A stretch of 64,000 nucleotides of DNA from Tillus elongatus (GCA_964006375.1 OZ023267.1:80733682-80797681), one strand, 5' to 3'; positions 26,698-43,001 are shown, numbered from the stretch's first letter. Notes: a model not told the origin generated them from the sequence alone. Translations and numbers: made by a program.

Positions 26698-27314
26698 CCC
26701 AATAGTGTGTAATTCCTCTATATATCCCTTATCCTTAGAGCTAGCCAAAAAAACTTTCAACAAAATTTTCTTGTGATTATCTAAGCTATATCTAGAAAAT
26801 ATATTCAGCTTTATGGAACTTCCGGTTGCACCGCAAGTAGCTATCAACTTCGTTATTTTAAATGGAATGCTATACTTTTTATTACATTTTTGGATAGAGA
26901 TTAAAAAATAAGTGTGACTTTGTGTAGCATTCTCTATAGCGATCTTTGATATTTTTGAAAATATTACGACTTTCTTTTTTTTAGCTCCGATTTATGTGTT
27001 ATTTGAGACGTCTGCTGTGAGCTGAGTTTTGAGTTTTGCTACCTTAAATTCTAAATATCGATAGACGACATTTAATACTTTAAAATGGTTAAAGAATAAA
27101 TTATCATCATTGTACAGGGTGTATTATTTTGGGGTTACAGCATATCTAACTTTAAAGCATCATAACTTGTGTTTTTCAAATGGAACACCCTGTTTTTTAT
27201 GGATTAATCAGGCAGGCCATTAACTTCTGTATCGATATAATATAGGTCTTTCTATAGCTATAGTTGATAGTTTTTGAGTTATAGTGGTTTTTTTTAGTTT
27301 CGCTTGTAAAAATA

Positions 27315-27390
27315 TTGGTACTGTCAGATTGTCACTGTATGAGGCACATAATGGTACTGTCAGATTGTCAGTGTATGAGGCACTTAGCAT
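27315..27390. repeat. Short direct duplication
   Basis: A ~35-bp unit containing GGTACTGTCAGATTGTCA and TGTATGAGGCAC occurs twice in tandem at the inner edge of the left arm. The right arm has one copy of its start. Confidence 0.8.
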
Positions 27391-27803
27391 GTGAACAATG
27401 TCAGGTGACACCTAAACGTCTACCTGACAAGAAAGTCAGCAGTTTTTATATTTCCATTGTGGGAGCTTACTTCCGTCTAATAAATGTTTGTTTTAACAAT
27501 AATTTGAATAGAATTACCAAATAAAATGAGATAGTCACGATGCAAATCACTTGATCATATCCTCGTTACTAGATAATGTGTAGACAAAAAAACTTATCGA
27601 ATGCAACTACATGCAATGATTGTTATATAATGGACTTATTCATATTTTTACCATACAAAAAGTGAAACACAGTTTAATAAAGGTAGTTGTAATTATGGGA
27701 ACCAGAAAGTGAAGTAAACTATAATAACATAACTATAATAATAATAATAATAATCCACAGTCATTATCAGAAAAAAATAATCTAAAAAAGCGATACATTA
27801 GAA

Positions 27804-28829
27804 CTATTCGAAATTTTGCCCATTAACCTGAATACACAATCTAACCCTCCTTAAGAATTCTTCTTGAACATTGCTCAACATTTGCGAAGTTATTGCCCTG
27901 CACGCGACTGAAATTTTATTTCTTAGTTCCTGTGGGGTGTTGGACAGTGTTTGATACACAATTTCCTTGATATAGCCCCACAGGAAAAAATCTAGACATG
28001 TGAGGTCAGGAGATCTTGCAGGCCACGAGACGGGACCACCTCGCCCTATCCATTTATTGGGGTATCAATCATTTAAAAATCAGCGAACATTTATGTCATA
28101 ATGTGCTGGTGCCCCGTCCTGCATAAACCACATACGTCGATTGTTATCTAGAGGCAAATCTTCCAAAAAGGCCTCTACATCTTCCTCCAATATACGCAGA
28201 TATCGCTGCCCGTTGAGGTCCCCATCAAAGAAATATGGCCCAATAAGATTAGTTCCAATTATTCCAGCCCAAACATTTATCGTAAAACGGTGCTGGTTGT
28301 CAACTGATCTGCAAAAGTTTGGATTTTCTGAAGCGTAATAATGAAAGTTGTGCCCGTTAACCCTACCACAACTTGAAAATGAAGATTCATCACTGAACAC
28401 CACGTAATTAAAAAAATTCTCACTTTCATTGTACTTAGCCACTGCCCACTCACAAAAACTGAGGCGACTTTGAAAATCTGCATTCGTCAATGCCTGCTGC
28501 AGCTTCATTTTATATGGATGAAACTTGTATTTTCTCAATGTTCTGTTCACTGAAAATTTTGATATTCCTATTTCGTCGGCAACTTTCCTCACGCTTGTGT
28601 GCGGATTAGCTAATGCCGAAGCAACAATAGAAAATTCGTTTTCTTCATTGCCGCTTACTCTCCCTTTGCCTGTGGTCAAAAAACGGTCCAACAATTTGAC
28701 GAAACATTTTTCCTGAGGATGTCTTCGATTCCGATATGTTTGTGCGTATACACGAGATGCTAAAAAACAATTTCGCTGACACTCGCCTATAAGTGTCATA
28801 TCAACTAATTCTTCAGTATTATAATTCAT
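27804..28829 (-). pseudogene. Mariner-like transposase, 41-residue D-D spacing
   Basis: Starts at ATG 28829 and, reading through two stops, ends at TAG 27804-27806, 341 codons. An N-terminal paired helix-turn-helix region (RVYAQTYRNRRHPQEK; VADEIGISKFSVNRTLRKY) is followed by a catalytic core with VVFSDESSF, FMQDGAPAHY and LDFFLWG. The second and third aspartates are 41 residues apart, the spacing of rosa-type (DD41D) mariner relatives. In-frame TGA codons at 28080-28082 and 28065-28067 break the core between the second and third aspartates, so the protein cannot be made whole from this copy. It lies centrally between the long inverted repeats and would cut and paste the element at TA. Confidence 0.88.
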
Positions 28830-29612
28830 TTAAAATTAAATAAGACAAAAGTTAGCACATAAAACTTGGCTCAAACACCTGAGAACTGAAAATAGTTATA
28901 GTTCTGGTTAGGTGACATTTATCTGTCATCTGACAATAAATATTAGTTGTTTCATTCTCTGCGCCTACTGTATCTGACAGTACCATTATTTTTACAAGAG
29001 AAACTAAAATAAACCACTATAACTCAAAAACTATCAACTATAGCTATAGGAAGACCTATATTATGTCGATGCAGAATTTAATTATCTACCTGATTAATCC
29101 ATAAAAAACAGGGTGTTCCATTTGAAAAACACAAGTTGTGCTTCTTTAATGTTAGATATGCTGTAACCCCAAAATAATACACCCTGTACAATGATGATGA
29201 ATTATTCTTTAACCATTTTAAAGTACTAAATGTCGTCTATTGATATTTAGAATTTAAGGTAGCAAAACTCAAAACCCAGCTCACGGCAGACGTTTCAAAT
29301 AACACATAAATCGGAGCTAAAAAAAAAGAAAGTCGTAATATTTTCAAAAATATCAAAGATAGCTATAGGGAATGCTACATAAAGTCACACTTATTTTGTA
29401 ATCTATATCCAAAAATGTAATAAAAAGTATAGCATTCTATTTAAAATAACGAAGTTGATAGCGACTTCCGGTGCAACCGGAAGTTACATAAAGCTGAATA
29501 TATTTTCTCGATATAGCTTAGATAATCACAAGAAAATTTTGTTTAAAGTTTTTTCGGCTAGCTCTAAGGGTAAGGTATCTATAGAGGAATTACACACTAT
29601 TGGGACACCCTG

Positions 29613-29613
<1 letters not shown>

Positions 29614-29688
<75 letters not shown>
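29614..29688. repeat. (TA)n microsatellite
   Basis: Continuation of TA on the right side of the mariner-like element, with one TATGTATATA interruption like the left side. Confidence 0.96.
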
Positions 29689-30476
<788 letters not shown>

Positions 30477-30559
30477 GTGTGTGTAAAGCCGTAAAGCCGT
30501 CGACCCCATGTCCTGGCGACGTTGGGCACTTTAAAGATCCCTACCCCCCTCACAGAAAA

Positions 30560-30860
30560 GCAAGAGTTGGGCAAAATTCCAGGATAATGAGGTGAAAATG
30601 CTCGGTGATTGGCAGTAGTCTCGGAAACAGACCGACGTTAAAAAAAAAGAATTCGATGTCCATGGGAAGGAAACCACCACTCTAAGTTTACATATAAAAT
30701 CACCTACATCATACATACGCACAAAAAATGTCTAGCTTGAATTTTTTAGTAAATAGCTAAATTTCCTGGATAGTGAGGCGAAACTGCTCCCTGGCGTCTG
30801 TGATTGGCCATAGTCGTGGAAAAAGACCGACGTTAATGAAAAAAACCCTATGAAGTCCAG
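30560..30860 (+). repeat. Two related ~80-bp direct repeats
   Basis: The block TTCCAGGATAATGAGG ... GATTGGCAGTAGTC ... AGACCGACGTTA at about 30576-30640 recurs with changes at 30767-30830, spacing ~190 bp. Function unknown. Confidence 0.7.
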
Positions 30861-30939
30861 TTTAGCTGCACATGTGATCTTTTTGTTTGACGAGTGATTC
30901 TAGTGGAATAATTTCCAGCATCTTCAAGTTGCCAACTAT

Positions 30940-31850
<911 letters not shown>

Positions 31851-31961
31851 TAAGTCGTTGGTGATACAAATTTTCTTTTTTTAAAAATCAAACACGCCTT
31901 ATGTTATTGCATCTTTGCAATTTCCATCGAAATATAATGCATGTTTGTAAGAAAAGAAATT

Positions 31962-32280
31962 CTGGATGCAGCAAGTGCGTTATGGTAGCGAATTTTGATC
32001 AAATGCTTCATATTTGAATAGCCCAATTTGCTATTAACCTATAAGGTTGACCAAGAAACGAGTTTTTCCAGGATAACTTTAAGTTTACTTTTGGAAATTT
32101 TTGTACATTTTCACACAATAAAGTTATATTTATTAAACATGGCACATTGTTTTTACTATATAGGTTATACTGGTAACCAAAATTGATGCCTGCTTTCTCA
32201 AATAAATAGAAAACACACATATTTGCAATAAAAACATCTTTATGAAAATTAACTACCATAATGCACTTGCTGCGTCGAGA
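31962..32280. mobile_element. GCAG-type MITE
   Basis: Ends CTGGATGCAGCAAGTGCGTT on the left and the inverted ATAATGCACTTGCTGCGTC on the right, ~319 bp. Same family as 38621-38911 and 45579-45892. Confidence 0.75.
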
Positions 32281-32457
32281 GTTTTCTGCTTCAAAAAGTC
32301 CCGAGGCACTTAGCACTGCTTTCTTCTTACCGCATATCTGCAGCGGAGTTACATTCAGCATTGCCTCTATTGCAGCTGTAGTGCATGATGTCATAGCTCC
32401 CGCTATTCCAAGACCCATCATCCTCTGCAATTATCGTTCCATTTTTGGCCACCATAC
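32281..32457 (-). pseudogene. LINE fragment (jockey-like), right of MITE
   Basis: Minus strand encodes VWWPK, then LQRMMGLGIAGAMTSCTTAA and EAMLNVTPLQI, the hallmark end-of-reverse-transcriptase segment of jockey-clade non-LTR elements (family knowledge). It is cut on the right by the LTR that starts at 32458; the upstream part of the same LINE lies beyond the 3' LTR at 41573. The two fragments bracket the gypsy element, so that element inserted into an older LINE. Confidence 0.8.
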
Positions 32458-32612
32458 TTGTGTAGTATAGGGATTAGTGGCAACACTGACAAGTGACTTT
32501 CAAAGAACCTTTAAGTTTTGACGTTTCATTAATTATAATATGATTTAAAATTATTTTGTGTTGTTAAAAAGTTAGTAAAATGAAGTTCTTCAAATACAGT
32601 AAATATATAAAA
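32458..32612 (+). repeat. 5' LTR of nested gypsy element B
   Basis: 155 bp, TTGTGTAG ... AATATATAAAA, matching 41417-41572 (156 bp). Preceded by ATAC at 32454-32457, repeated after the 3' LTR at 41573-41576 as a 4-bp target duplication, the usual size for Ty3/gypsy. Confidence 0.85.
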
Positions 32613-32719
32613 GTTGCAACGGGATAAGCGATAAGCAAAGAAGCTGTTACTTGTGATAAGAGATTACAAAATTTACAGGTAATATAAAAACCTATATTTT
32701 ATGCACAAAAGAGAATTAT

Positions 32720-33214
32720 ATTAAGGCACCTCCTGTGGAGTATGTGGCCGTAATAATCATACATCGGGTGCAGGTACAAAAATATGACTTGTTATTCATG
32801 TCGACAACAGGGGCATTTGGCTTCAGTCTTTCCTTATAAAAGAACAAAAAGCAAATGTATTACAATGGAACCAGTTAAAGATAACTTGCCAGAAAATCCA
32901 GCAATAAGACTAACGGAACACTTGGATAATATTTCTTTAACTAAAACTTTTTAAACTAGTTTAAATACAAAAGAGAAACCGATAAGAAGTATAATGACTA
33001 TGGTGGAAGAAAAACCATTGATCTTGCAAGTTGTCACAAGTACAGCGTATGTCACAAAAATATCAAAATAATTATGTTCGTATTATTTGAAGGAAAAACG
33101 ATTTGATAATGAATGACTATGTAGGTAAGGAATTCAAACCTTTGGGCAAAATAAAAACTGACATTACTTATAAAACAAAGACTGGGCCTATTCAATTCTA
33201 TATCATCAAAAAAC
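32720..33214 (+). pseudogene. gag: Gypsy B gag/protease remnant with zinc knuckles
   Basis: Short frames show CGVCGRNNH and then CYSCRQQGHLAS, two CCHC-type zinc knuckles with the second missing its last cysteine. Downstream a protease-like region (GKEFKPLGKIKTDITY) ends at 33214, where a MITE with CTGGACGCAG is inserted. Frames are interrupted by stops. The coding part resumes at 38302 after 5 kb of inserted repeats. Confidence 0.7.
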
Positions 33215-33654
33215 TCTGGACGCAGCAAGTGCGTTATGGAAGTGAATTTTCATTAAAAGGTTTTTAATTACAAATATATCGCTCTAATTCGAGCAGGCAT
33301 CAATTTGGTTACCGGTATAACCTATATAGTAGGAACAATGTACCATATTTTATCAAAATAGTTTTTTGAAAATGTACAAAAATTTTCCGAAAATAAACAT
33401 TAAATGTTTCCCAAAAAACTCGTCTCCTAGCCAATGAACCTTAGGTTAATATCAAATTGAGTTATTGAAATTTGAAACATTTAATGAAAATTCGCTACGA
33501 AAACGCCCTTGCTGCGTTCATAGAAAAATTTTCCGAAAATAAAGTCAAATCTTGGTTTCCTAACCAACAAAACGTACGTTAATAGCAAATTGAGTTATTG
33601 AAATTTGAACGATTTAATGAAAATTTGCTACCAAAACGCACTTACTGCATCCAG
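33215..33654. mobile_element. GCAG-type MITE(s) inside gypsy B
   Basis: Left end CTGGACGCAGCAAGTGCGTT at 33215. Two right ends occur, at 33484-33520 (...CTTGCTGCGTTC) and 33622-33654 (...CTTACTGCATCCAG), so this is a partial duplication or two overlapping copies. Confidence 0.7.
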
Positions 33655-33699
33655 ATTTTTTTTCTTACAAACATGCATCATATTTCGATAAAAAATTCT

Positions 33700-34370
33700 A
33701 AAATGCAATAACGAATTTGTTTTACGAAAATTAGCTAAAAATTATAGACCGTTAAACCATAAACTTCACAAAACCTACAGCGAAAGCATCAACTTAACTA
33801 AACCGACAGCCGAAGCATCGGAGAAAGGGTCTACTTAAAATGAATTTTCTGTAAATATTTCAGTAAAATGGAGGGCAATGACGGTTGAATCTGAAACTTA
33901 AGGGTTCCCATAAAACTTTTCTTGCAATCCATATTTGTTGCACGTTCTTTGCCTAAACATTGCCAATTTTGACGTTTTAAATTGCGAGTTTGACGTTTTG
34001 AGGAAAACTCCAAAATGTGTTTCTTTAGCAGCCCGTAACTTTTTTGTCCTTAAACTTAGAGACCTAAATTTCGGGACATGGTTCACTATTTATAATACAA
34101 ATATGCGTACCAAATTTGGTTGCCTTCACTTTGTTATTTCTGGAGATATGAATTTTTTTAGAAAGAAAACACAAAATTTTCCGGGAAAACTTTGTTCGAT
34201 TTTGCTGGCTAACGAACATATCCAAGCCACCAAATTTTATCAAGATCAGTCTATTATTTTTTGAGTTATCGGTACGATTTATATATATATATATATATAT
34301 ATAAACAGGGATCTCCCCATTAGCGAATTTTTAAAGAAAATTCCCTAAAACAGAAAATTTGAATCACCAA
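33700..34370 (+). repeat. TA-cored dispersed repeat, short array
   Basis: Family blocks with only about 24 bp of TA at 34279-34302, the shortest array at this position. After it comes CAGGGATCTCC and the AGCGAATTTTT / AAAATTCCCTAA hairpin end. Confidence 0.75.
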
Positions 34371-35110
34371 CGACTTATGGGCCAGCCTGTAATTAAAGAA
34401 ACATTTTTAAGATGTAGCTCAAGACACCCTCTAATTAATGTATACAATTTTTGTTGGTATCTTGCATAATAACGGATATATTGGGCTTTAAAGTTTTTTT
34501 CCGACAATTCGACAAAAATGATATACCATTAACCGATAAACTCTATAGCCAACACTACTGCCAAAGTATCAGAAAGGGTCTATTATAAATGAATTTTCTG
34601 GGAATATTTTAGTAAAATGAAGGACAATGACGATTTAAACTAAGACTTCAGGCTTTGTAAAACATTCTTCTTGAGACATTTTCCTTCCATAGCTCATATT
34701 ATTTTCAGGTTCATTGCCTAAATATTACCAATTTTGACGTTTTAAATCGCGACTTTGACGATTTTAGGAAAACCCAAATTTATTTTTCTTTAAATGCCTG
34801 CAACTTTTTTGTCCTTTAACCTTACAGAGCTATAATTTAGCTAATTTAGGTGACTTACCTATAATGATGTAAACCCGCTTGCCAAATTTAGTTGCCCTTA
34901 CTTTGATAATTCCGAAGATATAATTTTTTTTTCGAAAGAAAACACAAAATTTTCCGGGAAAACGTCGGCGGATTTTCCTGGCTAACGAACTTATTCAAGC
35001 CACTTACGAAAGCAAGGTACTCACCAAGTTTTATCAAAATCGGTCTATTATTTTTTTAGTTATAGGTGTGACACATAAATATATAAACACACACACACAC
35101 ACACCCACAA

Positions 35111-35202
<92 letters not shown>

Positions 35203-35340
35203 ATATAAAGTCTGAAACCGACCTCGGATTTGGGTTCCAGGAGTCCTAAATAGCGTTCATTTGAAGACATTTTTTCAAAATTTAAAAGTCGAGATGTCCT
35301 TATTAGTGAATTTTTTTTAAAAGAAAATTCACTAAAACTA
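34371..35340 (+). repeat. TA-cored dispersed repeat, full copy
   Basis: Runs from the block ACGACTTATGGGCCAGCCTG to a terminal hairpin AGTGAATTTT...AAAATTCACT at 35306-35337. The array at 35087-35199 is (CA) then (TA). Confidence 0.8.
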
Positions 35341-36510
35341 ACACTTTTCGATTAAAAATAGAGTAATATATTGTTTCAGAAGTTTTTGGGTACAGAAATA
35401 CAAATATTTTCTTTGTAGTCAAGTCAAGAGCTCCAAATTCGTTTCATGACGACGTCTTTCTGAGAAAGTAGATTTTTAACAGCTATTTGGAAGTTATGAT
35501 TTAATTTGCATCAATATTTTTTATAAAATAGGTCTTGTGAAAGACAGGAGATGTATCGATGCACATTGGATTTGAAAGTATCCATGCTGTACAGGCTTGG
35601 GAATGTTTTTTTCCGGTAATGAATTTCACATGTAAGCGGTATGGTGAATTAAGGATTTTTGATGCAACCTAGTTCGACAAATTGGTATTGCGACAGTAAA
35701 CGGATGAGAAGTTTGGGGTTCTCCGGTAGGCAATCATAGATGGTAAATATTATTTTATATTTTACATGATATAGATAAAATGAAACAATTAACAATAGGG
35801 AATTTGAATAAATAACAAAGAGAGCCCAAACTATTTCAAATGCACTCTACATAGAGATTTTTAAAAAAATTACTAGTTTTCAAAGCGTAAACTAAGCCCA
35901 AATAAAGGATTAATAAATGACGACGAATGAAAACAAATAGGGACCACGTTAGACTGTCTACAGCAAATGTTACATTATATAAAAAAGAATTTCATTAAAA
36001 TGTTTTTAATAGGAAATATTTTTTTTTAAGAAAGCTTGCATCAAATTTGGTTACCAGTATAACCTATATAGGAGAAACAATGTACCATATTTCATCAAAA
36101 TAACTTTATTGCTTGACAATATACAAAAATCTTCCGAAAATAAACTTAAAATGTGCCCAAGAAACTGGTTTCCTGGCCAACGAACCTTAGGTTAATCGAT
36201 AAATTAAACTATCGAAAGAAACATTTTATGAAAAATAGCTACCATAACGCACTTGCTAAGTCCTGAATTTATTTTCTTACAAACATGCATTATCTTTCGA
36301 TGGAAAATGCAAAAATTGTAATAATATGAGGCGTGTTTGATTAGGAAAAATATTGCATCACCGGCGACTTATGGGCCACCTGTGATTGTAAAAATAATTT
36401 TATAAGATGCAGCTCCAGACATCGTATAATTAACATATAAATTTTTTTCTCATATCTTGTATAATCATGGATATTTTGAGCTTTGCCCTATAAATGCGCC
36501 ACCCTGTATA
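35341..36510. other. Repeat-derived, partly unrecognised
   Basis: 35341-35990 is not matched elsewhere in the window. 36000-36265 is a GCAG-type MITE piece with right end CTACCATAACGCACTTGCT near 36240. 36350-36500 repeats the block next to TTATGGGCCACCTGTGATTG. Confidence 0.5.
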
Positions 36511-37529
36511 TATGAAAACAGATAAAAACTGGAAATAACCTGGATATGGGTTCTATAGGGCCTAGTTCGCGCTCATTTGAAGAAATCTTTTCAAAATTCA
36601 AAAGTCACTAAAATTGTATCCACTTCTATGAGTAAAATTGTAATGGCCAGAAATAGATATGAATGTAAGAAGAAGAGCATGTCTACATTTGTATTACAAA
36701 TGTCTGAAATAAAATACTTATTTACATATCACTTTGAAAGTAGATCTGATATTTATCAAAATTATTTGTCAGTTGAATGTGGCATGTACTGTTGCCGTGG
36801 ACTATTAAGAACTATTACTGTATTACGCCTTATAAGAATCTTGGTTTTTTTGGAGTACGAAAGCTTAGTTTACTGTTAAAACATTTTTCCATCCCTTAAC
36901 CTGAAATGGTTTTCGTTTCATTTAACGTTGTTTCATTATGGCGTCACAGTAGGTTTTAGATTATAGAAATTATTCTATTTTGTGTGAATTTTTTCGTTGC
37001 GTGCCTAGAACAAATTGTATTTTCCTTCAATTATAAATGATGATTTTAAGTAAATTTCTATATTTTCTGTATCCAATGTGTTGAATGGATGCAAAACGGG
37101 AGAAGGAAGTTTCATTTAAAGTTAAAATGACGAAGAGAACTTTATTCCAGGCACGAGCGTTGTTTCCATTTTTTTAATATTAATAACATTTATAGGTAAA
37201 TTAGCAGATTAGCGTATTGTTCGTTTTTTGAAAAAAAATCAGAAACATGCTTAGAGAAAACCCTTTATGCATTAACCATCGGACAAATGCTGTGATCTCA
37301 ACTCCACAATACAGTTAAGAGACCTAAAGTAAATTTGAGGTTCTGTGCAAGGTAAACATGGTACAACGGAGCTACAAATGCAAACTGTAAAAACTCACCT
37401 TGCAGAAGTCCATAGAAAGGAGAAACTATTTACCAACACCGTTTCTCCATAAAAACTTCCACATTGCAGAATTGAAAAAAAACGCTAAATAACAAGCGTA
37501 ATCTGATCCCTTAAAATTAAATAAATAAC
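36511..37529. other. Repeat fragment and unrecognised sequence
   Basis: 36540-36610 is the hairpin-side end of the TA-cored repeat without its TA array. The remainder to 37529 shows no gene; the 100-residue frame at 36577-36879 starts in repeat sequence and has no recognisable domain. Confidence 0.4.
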
Positions 37530-38301
<772 letters not shown>

Positions 38302-38620
38302 TGGACGACTACCCTTGATAGGGAAGATAGGGTTGAAAATGTTAAAATATTTTATAATGGATACAAGGTCAATAGAAGTTTTACAAATAACTGAAAATAA
38401 CATTATTGCTGATTACATAAAATCTATATGCCAAAAATATACAGGTGTTTTCAAAGCTGTGTTATGTACTTTTAATAAGTATAAAATTTCAATACAATTG
38501 AAGCCAGAACCTAAAAGTAAATATTTTCAGGCGAGATTTTTGCCTTATGCCTTAAAAAAGGCAGAAGAAAACTTAAGCAGATTGGCCCAAGCAGAAGTGC
38601 TAGTACCAAACAAAAAAACT
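38302..38620 (+). pseudogene. pol: Gypsy B reverse transcriptase, N-terminal part
   Basis: One frame gives the region before and at the start of reverse transcriptase: ICQKYTGVFKAVLCTF, then SIQLKPEPKSKYFQARFLPY and EAEVLVP-like residues, as in K02A2.6-type gypsy Pol. The reading is cut at 38621 by a MITE with ends CTGGACGCAG. It continues at 39963. Confidence 0.8.
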
Positions 38621-38911
38621 CTGGACGCAGCAAGTGCGTTATGGTAGTGAATTTTCATAAAAATGTTTCTAATAGCAAATATGTTTTTTTAAGAAAGCAG
38701 GCACCAAATTTGGTTACCAGTATAATTTATATATTAGAAACAATGTACCATATTTCATCAAAATAACTTTATTGTTTGAAAATGTACAAAAATTTAAACT
38801 TAAATTTTTCCCGAAAAAACTGGTTTTCTGGTCAACCTTATAGGTTAATAGCAAATTGATTCACAATTTGAAGCATTTAATGAAAATTCGCTACCATAAC
38901 GCACTTGCTGC
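38621..38911. mobile_element. GCAG-type MITE, 291 bp
   Basis: Best preserved copy: CTGGACGCAGCAAGTGCGTT on the left and CCATAACGCACTTGCTGC on the right as inverted ends of about 38 bp. It interrupts gypsy B pol. Confidence 0.85.
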
Positions 38912-38939
38912 TTTTCTTACAAAGATGTATCATATTTCG

Positions 38940-39962
<1,023 letters not shown>

Positions 39963-40362
39963 AGCGCTTGGAGAACTTCAATAAATCCAATTTTAAAACA
40001 GACAACGGTGTTAGAATGTGCTGTGACTTCAAAATAACAGTAAATCCTGCATTGAATCCAATGCATTACCCATTAACAAGTGTTGATAACTTATTTGCAG
40101 ATATTAACGAAGCTTCATATTTTAGTTAATTATATTTAATTAGATTTGAGGGAAGCGTGTCAGCAGGTTTTTCTGGATGAATACACTGAAATTATTATGT
40201 TAATTTCTGCAACAATCTATACTAGGATGAGTTGTGGAATAACGGTGGCAGCTGTTGTATTTCAGAAAGTATTAGAACAAACCTTGAGTGGAATAAAAGA
40301 CATAAACATATTTATCGACGATTTACTCATTGTGGAGCTATCGCGTGATAGTTATTGGCAAA
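39963..40362 (+). pseudogene. pol: Gypsy B reverse transcriptase, palm
   Basis: Continues the palm domain: [25 protein letters not shown], then in another frame LDLREACQQVFLDE, AAVVFQKVLEQTLSGI and the catalytic INIFIDDLLIV, where the usual YxDD/YLDD motif reads FIDD. A frameshift lies near 40120. It joins the integrase part with RNase H missing, so an internal deletion occurred near 40360. Confidence 0.8.
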
Positions 40363-40399
40363 CTTAGAGACCAGGTTTTGAGCATCTTGGACTCGTCTC

Positions 40400-41400
40400 A
40401 TACAGAAACAACACAAATGAAGGGCCTGTCCCGATTATATTGTTGGTAGTCTGGACTGTACTCAGATATGGAACAATTAGCAAATCCGTGTGTACGTTGT
40501 AAAAGGGTGAAACCTGCGCCTGCACAGACATGTTTAAAAAAATGGCCTGTGGCAGCTTGGAGCAGAATATATGTTGATTTTTTTGAACCTGGAAGGGGAT
40601 ATCAACATTTAGTAATATGCGATGCGTACTCGAAATCGCTGGAGTGTTTCCATACGAAAACCACCAGGTTCAGTGAAGTGATAAAATGTTTATCAGAATT
40701 ATTTTCAAGGTTTGGTTATTGTAAAACCATAACTGTCCATGAACCATTCTGCTTTATTAGTTCTAAATTTCAATATTAACTAAAAAGAATAGGAATTAGA
40801 CATTTGAAGGGGGCTCCGTATCATCCAGTGTCAAATGGCTTTACGGAGATTGGATTAAGCATTTTTTAAAGTTTCATTTAGAAAAGTGGCAAATACCTGG
40901 CAGACCTGAGAGTAATTTCTCAAAGATTACAAGGATTTATGTTACATTCATTACAGAAACGCACCGCACAGCACTACAAATGAGACACCAGCACGTTTGA
41001 TGATGGGTATAAACTTAAGAATAAATTAAGACCTGCTTTTGCGAGCTTTGGTAGACAACGTGGAAGGAAATAAGTGCGAGGGGTCATAAGTTACAAAGGA
41101 AGAAAGTTTCGCGAATGTAATGAATGAAGTAGGTGACAGAGTACTGGCCAAAAACTTCAGAGATAGAAGGAAACTGTAGACAAAAGGAACGGTTCTGGGC
41201 GAAATAGGTGGTACATATGTGATAATCACACAAAATGATGATATTATGAGACATGCGGATCAATTGTGGCGAAATAGGGAAGATGAAGATGAGTTGTGCC
41301 GAAACAAGGAAGATAAAGAACTCAAGGTTGACAATGAGATGGTTGGCAAAAAAGCCACCAAGAAGACCAAAAAGCAAAAACAACCACCACTTAGATTTTC
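40400..41400 (+). pseudogene. pol: Gypsy B integrase remnant
   Basis: Starts with the end of the zinc domain (CVRCKRVKPAP), then the core: WSRIYVDFFEPGRGYQHLVI with the first aspartate and AYSKSLECF. The second acidic position is altered (VHEPFCF). After a stop at 40779 the third block region appears as LKGAPYHPVSNGFTE. The tail to the LTR is broken by many stops and becomes Lys-rich (41219-41407). Confidence 0.75.
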
Positions 41401-41416
41401 TCAATAAAGAGATGTG

Positions 41417-41572
41417 TTGTGTAGCATGAGAAATGGTGGCAAAACTGGCAAGCGACTTTTTGGAAAACTTTCATGTTTTGACGTTTCAATAATTATAATA
41501 GAATAAAGGATAATTTTGTGTTGTTAAAAACTTATTAAAATAAGGTTTATCAAATACAGTAAATATATAAAA
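41417..41572 (+). repeat. 3' LTR of gypsy B
   Basis: 156 bp pairing with 32458-32612 at about 85%, so the insertion is old. Followed by ATAC target duplication at 41573-41576. Confidence 0.85.
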
Positions 41573-41700
41573 ATACATATGTGAGCATGGGCTTAACCAC
41601 AGTTTGCCAGTATACCATTCTGGAATTAGACCCCCATGTCTTTCCTACGAACTTACTGCAAGTCCAGATTGCCAGTGTGAATTTCAAAAGGGTTTTTCCA
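41573..41700 (-). pseudogene. LINE fragment (jockey-like), left part
   Basis: Minus strand reads VGKTWG, RMVYWQTVVKPMLTY, the jockey-clade segment that directly precedes the VWWPK segment at 32457. The 4-bp duplication rejoins the two halves in the same frame. Confidence 0.75.
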
Positions 41701-42219
41701 TATGCTGCTCATGAATTTGACAATCATTGTCTTATGAGGACCGACATTACCCCCCCCCTCCCCCCCCACATACTATTACGAGCATATTATCTTGCCATTC
41801 AATGGGTGATAGAAGTTTTCAGGAGCAGTTGTACTTTTTATTAACAAATGTTTTCTTTAAAACGTTACTCTGTCAAATCTTTATGGCGCAAGTTTAACAG
41901 TTGATGGTGTAAAATTTCTATACCAAGTAAAAGGTGTAAGTTGTTTTAAAAAGTAGTCTCTACATCTCTTTTGTAAAATAAAATTCCCTTAGTAAGGGTG
42001 ACGCGGTTTTAGAGTTCCTTTATTTTTTTAGAAAACTTCTACCTTATACCATTATCTTTCATGCCCTTTGTACGCATGATAATATTTTTATTTCTGTTTC
42101 TCTAATAATATGCCTTTATATGTAAATCTATTGTCAGACAACTTATAAAAATCTTATGAGTTCTATCTTTTTTAGAAATAAAGTTTTTTCCCCAAATGTG
42201 ACGCCAAATTTCCATGGCA
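41701..42219. other. Non-coding, nothing recognised
   Basis: A C-rich run at 41755-41768 is the only odd feature. Confidence 0.4.
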
Positions 42220-42560
42220 TTATACTACTGCAACGCAATGCTGAGAATACTGTACACATCTTGCCAGTATTCGAATATTCATTGCATTTATGGAGAGTGT
42301 AAGGGACACGCATCTGCTTGGGTTGTATCATGAAAGATATCCGAACGAGCGCCACCCCAATTACAGCGTTTATATTCGAGTGTATAACACATACAGCGAG
42401 TGGCGTATTCCTGGCAGTGGCCCTGCGGGCATGAACGATGATAACCGAGTCAAGATGAAGATGAGGAGTTGGTGCTTGAGGAAATCGAAGCGAATGCGTC
42501 AACTTCGGTACGCCGCATTACACGACGCCCTGGAGTGTTGAGAACGGCTACGCATACGAT
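42220..42560 (+). pseudogene. Transposase N-terminal relic (mariner-like)
   Basis: The frame 42290-42541 resembles the first helix-turn-helix of the same transposase type (GLYHERYPNERHPNYSVYIRV, then TYSEWRIPGSG), with the characteristic ERYPNxRHP block. No catalytic domain follows. Ends were not found. Confidence 0.6.
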
Positions 42561-42968
<408 letters not shown>

Positions 42969-43001
42969 GTTTGCTGTACGTTTGTGATTTCTTATCGGTT
43001 T

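Noticed and set aside
28141..28716. Plus-strand frames over the transposase
   Set aside because: Shadows of the minus-strand transposase.
35306..35337. Helitron 3' end (hairpin with CTAA)
   Set aside because: The CTAA lies within the hairpin arm instead of about ten bases after it, and no Helitron 5' end or replication protein was seen.
36577..36879. 100-residue frame with mixed composition
   Set aside because: Begins in the end of the TA-cored repeat, no start context or domain; could not be supported.
41581..41844. 87-residue plus frame
   Set aside because: Antisense shadow of the LINE fragment on the minus strand.
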